This document shows positions 14,166 through 16,691 of a stretch of DNA of 16,691 nucleotides, in pieces; position 1 is the first letter of the stretch; each line of letters starts with the position of its first letter. The stretch is from contig JAYQEA010000090.1 of assembly GCA_038138625.1 (NCBI GenBank), forward strand, positions 1-16,691, given 5' to 3'. The translations under genes and the position numbers were made by a program. Source of the stretch: JAQXDR01 sp038138625. Its GTDB lineage: Bacteria; Pseudomonadota; Alphaproteobacteria; Rhodobacterales; Rhodobacteraceae. The notes beneath the pieces were generated by a model, which saw nothing but the letters and a program-made list of their open reading frames with translations, had not been told where the DNA came from and ran no database searches.

Positions 14166-14956
14166 AAGAAACGACCCAGAAGGCCCAGCCCTGCCGCGTG
14201 AAGTTCGGGCGTCGCGGCTGCAATCACCCGTCCCCCGTGATGCGCAGGGCCGCCAGTCCAGTCGGTCACGATGCCGCCTGCGGCTTGAACCACTGCAATG
14301 GGAGCTTGAATGTCATATGGCTGAAGGCCCGCCTCTATGACCAGATCCACCTGCCCGGCTGCCAGCAACGCATAGGCGTAGCAATCCATCCCATAACGGG
14401 TCAGGCGGCACGCACGTGCGACCGTGTGAAAAGCGTCTTTTTCTGTTTCGGTTCCAATCTCTGGAAATGTCGTTAAAATAGTTGCATCCGCCAGACTCAA
14501 TGACTGGCGAACGGCCAGATCTGTGGTCCAATGGGGACCGGTCATTGTGGCTTGTCCCAAACCACCGCAATAACGCTCCCCGATATAGGGTTGATCAATA
14601 ATACCAAGCAGCGGTCCGGTATCATCAGACACCGCAATCAGCACCCCCCAAGTAGGCGTGCCACTGATAAAGCCCCGCGTGCCGTCAATCGGGTCCAAAA
14701 CCCAAGTCAACCCGCTAGAGCCGGGTTGGTGCCCGTATTCCTCGCCCAATATGCCATCCTGCGGCCGCAGCTGACCCAACACGTCACGCATCGCGCGTTC
14801 TGCTGATCTATCCGCTTCGGTCACGGGATCAAAACCGCTGCTATCCTTGTTCTCGGAAAGGATCGCGCGGCGAAAAAAAGGCAAAATGGCCGAGCGCGCG
14901 GCGTCGGCCATTTTATGGGCGCAAGCCCAAAGATCGGATTCCAAATTGTGTGTCAT
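14162..14956 (-). CDS. hisN: Histidinol-phosphatase / inositol-monophosphatase family protein
   Basis: The 264-residue protein is a Mg2+-dependent phosphatase of the inositol-monophosphatase family. The metal site is FDPVTEADR at 42-50, GEEYG at 71-75 (Glu72 and Glu73), and DPIDGTRGFISGTPTWG at 88-104. The closing AGLQPYDIQAP at 209-219 carries the conserved Asp215. The RGFISGTPTWG and GLQPYDI forms match the HisN subgroup, which removes phosphate from histidinol phosphate in histidine synthesis, rather than general inositol or CysQ phosphatases. No other his gene is in the window. The ATG at 14956 has a weak GGGG ribosome sequence. The gene lies 56 bases after the regulator and overlaps the deaminase gene downstream. 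A different substrate is possible given this context. Confidence 0.8.
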   Translation of the reverse strand: MTHNLESDLWACAHKMADAARSAILPFFRRAILSENKDSSGFDPVTEADRSAERAMRDVLGQLRPQDGILGEEYGHQPGSSGLTWVLDPIDGTRGFISGTPTWGVLIAVSDDTGPLLGIIDQPYIGERYCGGLGQATMTGPHWTTDLAVRQSLSLADATILTTFPEIGTETEKDAFHTVARACRLTRYGMDCYAYALLAAGQVDLVIEAGLQPYDIQAPIAVVQAAGGIVTDWTGGPAHHGGRVIAAATPELHAAGLGLLGRFL

Positions 14957-14980
14957 GAATAAGCCCCAGCACGTTTGACC

Positions 14981-15008
14981 CTCAAGCCAATCTGTACGGG
15001 GCCTTGAG
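14981..15008 (-). other. Stem-loop between the XRE regulator and hisN
   Basis: On the minus strand CTCAAG and CTTGAG pair across 16 bases; the stem can extend to eight pairs (CTCAA-GCC with GGC-TTGAG) if one G is bulged. There is no T tract after it, so it is not a standard terminator. It begins five bases past the regulator stop and could be a partial attenuator or RNA-stability element. Confidence 0.35.
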
Positions 15009-15012
15009 CTAC

Positions 15013-15347
15013 TTATGCAACGTCAGATAGCACACGCGCCAGATCGAAAAGGCGACGACGCTGATTTTCTGGGATCGCATAATAAGAGCGAACGAGGTCG
15101 AGCGCCTCTTTGTCACCCATCAGATCTGTCGGAACTGCGGGCACTGTCTGCGAATTATGCTCTGTTTCTAGGCCTTCGAAAAAATAGCTAATTTCCACCT
15201 CAAGCGAAGCCGCTATATCCCATAATCTTGATGCGCTCACTCTATTCGCGCCAGTCTCGTACTTTTGGNNNNNNNNNNCGTTTTTCCAACAAGCCAACGG
15301 CGCTGGCGTATACGCTTGCCTACGTGTATATCGACGGGGTGCGTCAT
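15013..15347 (-). CDS. XRE-family (HTH_3) transcriptional regulator, interrupted by an assembly gap
   Basis: The N-terminal 23 residues (ATG 15347 to 15279) read MTHPVDIHVGKRIRQRRWLV plus GKT. After ten Ns the frame resumes with QKYETGANRVSASRLWDIA, then FFEGLETEHN and a C-terminal helix RSYYAIPENQRRRLFDLARV. Both parts match the alphaproteobacterial XRE regulators that bind DNA as dimers through an HTH_3 domain. The missing part is the recognition-helix region (relatives have about 15 residues such as QQQLAEKVGIKFQQI). The two halves are in different frames across the Ns, so the gap size is wrong; about 44 missing bases would restore one frame. I start at 15347 because AAGGAAG at 15355-15361 is an excellent ribosome site. 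Its target is unknown, with hisN downstream and a divergent oxidoreductase as candidates. Confidence 0.85.
15269..15278. other. Run of 10 N (assembly gap)
   Basis: Ten unknown bases lie inside the helix-turn-helix coding sequence of the XRE regulator. The flanking frames do not match across ten bases, so this is a placeholder, not a measured length. Confidence 0.98.
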
Positions 15348-15636
15348 AGTTAAGCTTCCTTCGTAAAGACCTCATAGGTATCACGTAAAAAAAACGCAAC
15401 AATTGAGGCGGTCGTTAAAACATATACTATAGCCGTGCACCCCTGCAGCATGTGTACCATATCGGTTTTTTTGAATTACACAATAGGTTTATCACCCTAA
15501 ACACAGGCATAAAAAACGGTTACACGCTTAGCGAGCGTCTATTCTACTACCACTTCAGCTGAAAATATCTTAATTGTAGCGTGAATTCAAACTGTCTAGA
15601 CCCGTTTTTTAGCGCCTTTAGAAGAAGGAAACTAAC
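15348..15636. promoter_or_regulatory. AT-rich divergent control region between the XRE regulator and the oxidoreductase
   Basis: This 289-base stretch has clear ribosome sites at both ends: AAGGAAG (minus) at 15355-15361 and AAGGAA (plus) at 15625-15630. It is much more AT-rich than the genes. On the plus strand TTGAGG followed after 16 bases by TACTAT (about 15404-15431) is a weak promoter candidate; on the minus strand TATAGT in the same place is a good -10 without a -35. ACGCT/AGCGT at 15524-15528 and 15534-15538 forms a small stem. No open frame or RNA gene is recognised. Confidence 0.45.
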
Positions 15637-16596
15637 ATGAGGGCTTTTGTCGTTAGCAACTTTGACGCGCCACCATCGCTCAAAGAAACCGCTGTTCCCA
15701 TCCCTTTGGCCCACGAGATTCGCGTTAAAATTGAAGCCTGTGGTTTGAATTTCGCTGATCTATTGATGGCACAAGGCAAATATCAAGAAACGCCGGACGT
15801 GCCATTTACGCTTGGCATGGAAGTCGCCGGTACCGTGGACTGTATGGGCAGCGCTGTTGAGGGAATGGCGGTCGGTGACCGTATTGCCGTCTTTGGTGGT
15901 CAAGGCGGTTTGGCGGAATTCGGAATTTTTGATCCACGGCGCGCGGTCCATATTCCGACCGAAATGAGCTTTACCGATGCTGCGGCTTTCCAGATCGCAT
16001 ATGGCACAAGCCATGTTGCGCTTGACTATCGTGCGCGTATGCAAGCGGGCGAGACATTGCTTGTTTTGGGGGCCGCTGGCGGCGTTGGCTTAACGGCCGT
16101 TGAAATTGGAAAGTTGATGGGCGCAAAAGTAATCGCCTGCGCTCGTGGTGCAGACAAATTGGCCGTCGCCAAGAACGCTGGCGCGGACTATCTGATTGAC
16201 GCCACAAACGCGGATATCAGGGCAGAGGTTCGTGCCCTCGGTGGGGCAGACGTCGTCTATGATCCCGTCGGAGGAGATCAGTTCAAGGCGGCATTCCGTG
16301 CCTGTAAGCCCGAAGCCCGCTTGCTTCCGATCGGATTTGCCAGCGGAGACATTCCCCAGATTCCGGCCAACCATTTGCTGGTTAAAAATTTGTCGGTTCT
16401 GGGCATGTACTGGGGCGGGTATCTTGCGTTTAAACCCGAGGTAGTCGCAAACAGCTTGAAAACTCTTTTTGCGTGGTACAGCCAGGGCAAGCTTCATCCG
16501 CATGTTAGCAATATTGTATCTTTGGAAGACGCAGCCGACGGACTTGCGCTTTTGAGACAACGTGCCTCAACCGGCAAAGTCGTTATAACCCCGTAA
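15637..16596 (+). CDS. NADPH:quinone oxidoreductase, zinc-independent MDR family
   Basis: The 319-residue protein is a medium-chain dehydrogenase/reductase of the quinone oxidoreductase type. The N-terminal GroES-like catalytic domain (about 1-125) contains ACGLNFADLLMAQGKYQ at 34-50 and LGMEVAGTV at 59-67. The Rossmann domain has the nucleotide-binding loop VLGAAGGVGLTAVEIGKLMG at 143-162, followed by AGADYLID and VVYDPVGGDQF at 206-216. The zinc-binding cysteines of alcohol dehydrogenases are absent. Such enzymes reduce quinones or enones with NADPH; the true substrate is unknown. ATG 15637 is preceded by AAGGAA with 6-base spacing. It is divergent from the XRE regulator, which could control it, and runs into a likely yjbQ-type gene after 19 bases. 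Confidence 0.93.
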   Translation: MRAFVVSNFDAPPSLKETAVPIPLAHEIRVKIEACGLNFADLLMAQGKYQETPDVPFTLGMEVAGTVDCMGSAVEGMAVGDRIAVFGGQGGLAEFGIFDPRRAVHIPTEMSFTDAAAFQIAYGTSHVALDYRARMQAGETLLVLGAAGGVGLTAVEIGKLMGAKVIACARGADKLAVAKNAGADYLIDATNADIRAEVRALGGADVVYDPVGGDQFKAAFRACKPEARLLPIGFASGDIPQIPANHLLVKNLSVLGMYWGGYLAFKPEVVANSLKTLFAWYSQGKLHPHVSNIVSLEDAADGLALLRQRASTGKVVITP

Positions 16597-16615
16597 GCTA
16601 CAGACGCTGTTATAC

Positions 16616-16691
16616 ATGCAAACCGATTTCGAAATTCAAACCGGTGGACCCGGCTTGTATGAGTTCACCAGTGTCGCGGCCCGTTGGGTGC
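16616..16691 (+). CDS. Probable YjbQ/UPF0047 family protein, N-terminal fragment (partial)
   Basis: Only the first 25 codons are present before the window ends. From ATG 16616 they begin MQTDFEIQTGGPGLYEFTSV and continue AARWV. The pattern of a short beta strand followed by GPGLYEFT and a helix matches the start of UPF0047/YjbQ proteins in alphaproteobacteria, small enzymes with secondary thiamine-phosphate synthase activity in E. coli. It starts 19 bases after the oxidoreductase stop, probably in the same transcript, with no strong ribosome site. So short a fragment leaves the call tentative. Confidence 0.6.
   Translation, partial: MQTDFEIQTGGPGLYEFTSVAARWV

Noticed and set aside
15348..15402. 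Longer start for the XRE regulator at 15402
   Set aside because: It uses the wrong frame upstream of the N run. The frame from ATG 15347 matches the family N terminus and has a strong ribosome site.

Overview
The window reads as a chromosomal segment of an alphaproteobacterium, most likely a Rhodobacterales (Roseobacter-group) species. The reasons are the trpD–trpC–moaC–moeA order, a helix-turn-helix regulator whose ends match a protein type common in that order, moderate GC with short intergenic gaps, and many four-base ATGA start/stop overlaps. I see no rRNA, tRNA, CRISPR array, insertion sequence or prophage gene. The assignments rest on motif recognition; no database search was run.

Layout. 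(1) 1-3264, plus strand: the end of trpD, then ung (uracil-DNA glycosylase), trpC, moaC and moeA. Each junction overlaps by 4-8 bases, so this is one translationally coupled operon mixing tryptophan synthesis, uracil repair and molybdopterin synthesis. (2) 3265-3835: a 571-base gap with no convincing gene but several inverted repeats, including a perfect 13-bp one. (3) 3836-4810: glpX (class II fructose-1,6-bisphosphatase), followed by a good intrinsic terminator. (4) 4877-11334, minus strand: a run transcribed in the order mgtE, 5-formyltetrahydrofolate cyclo-ligase, YmdB-like metallophosphoesterase, EamA-type exporter, SLC13-type transporter and YebC-type regulator. GC-rich hairpins lie in front of the last gene. 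(5) 11465-12781, plus strand: guanine deaminase. (6) 12828-15347, minus strand: an XRE-type regulator (interrupted by 10 Ns), a histidinol-phosphatase/inositol-monophosphatase family protein and an 8-oxoguanine deaminase-like amidohydrolase. The last two overlap by ATGA. (7) 15637-16691, plus strand: a zinc-independent quinone oxidoreductase, then the first codons of a probable YjbQ/UPF0047 gene cut by the window edge.

How the genes fit together. Most are housekeeping genes. The most distinctive pairing is a guanine deaminase gene tail-to-tail with an 8-oxoguanine deaminase-like gene, which suggests local handling of normal and oxidised guanine. The second deaminase is coupled to a phosphatase-family gene behind a regulator. 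The regulator faces a quinone oxidoreductase across an AT-rich 289-base control region. I found no clear evidence of a wholly new system. The best leads are the structured gap before glpX, the hairpins before yebC, ung inside the trp/molybdopterin operon, the purine-deaminase neighbourhood, and the mis-sized assembly gap in the regulator.
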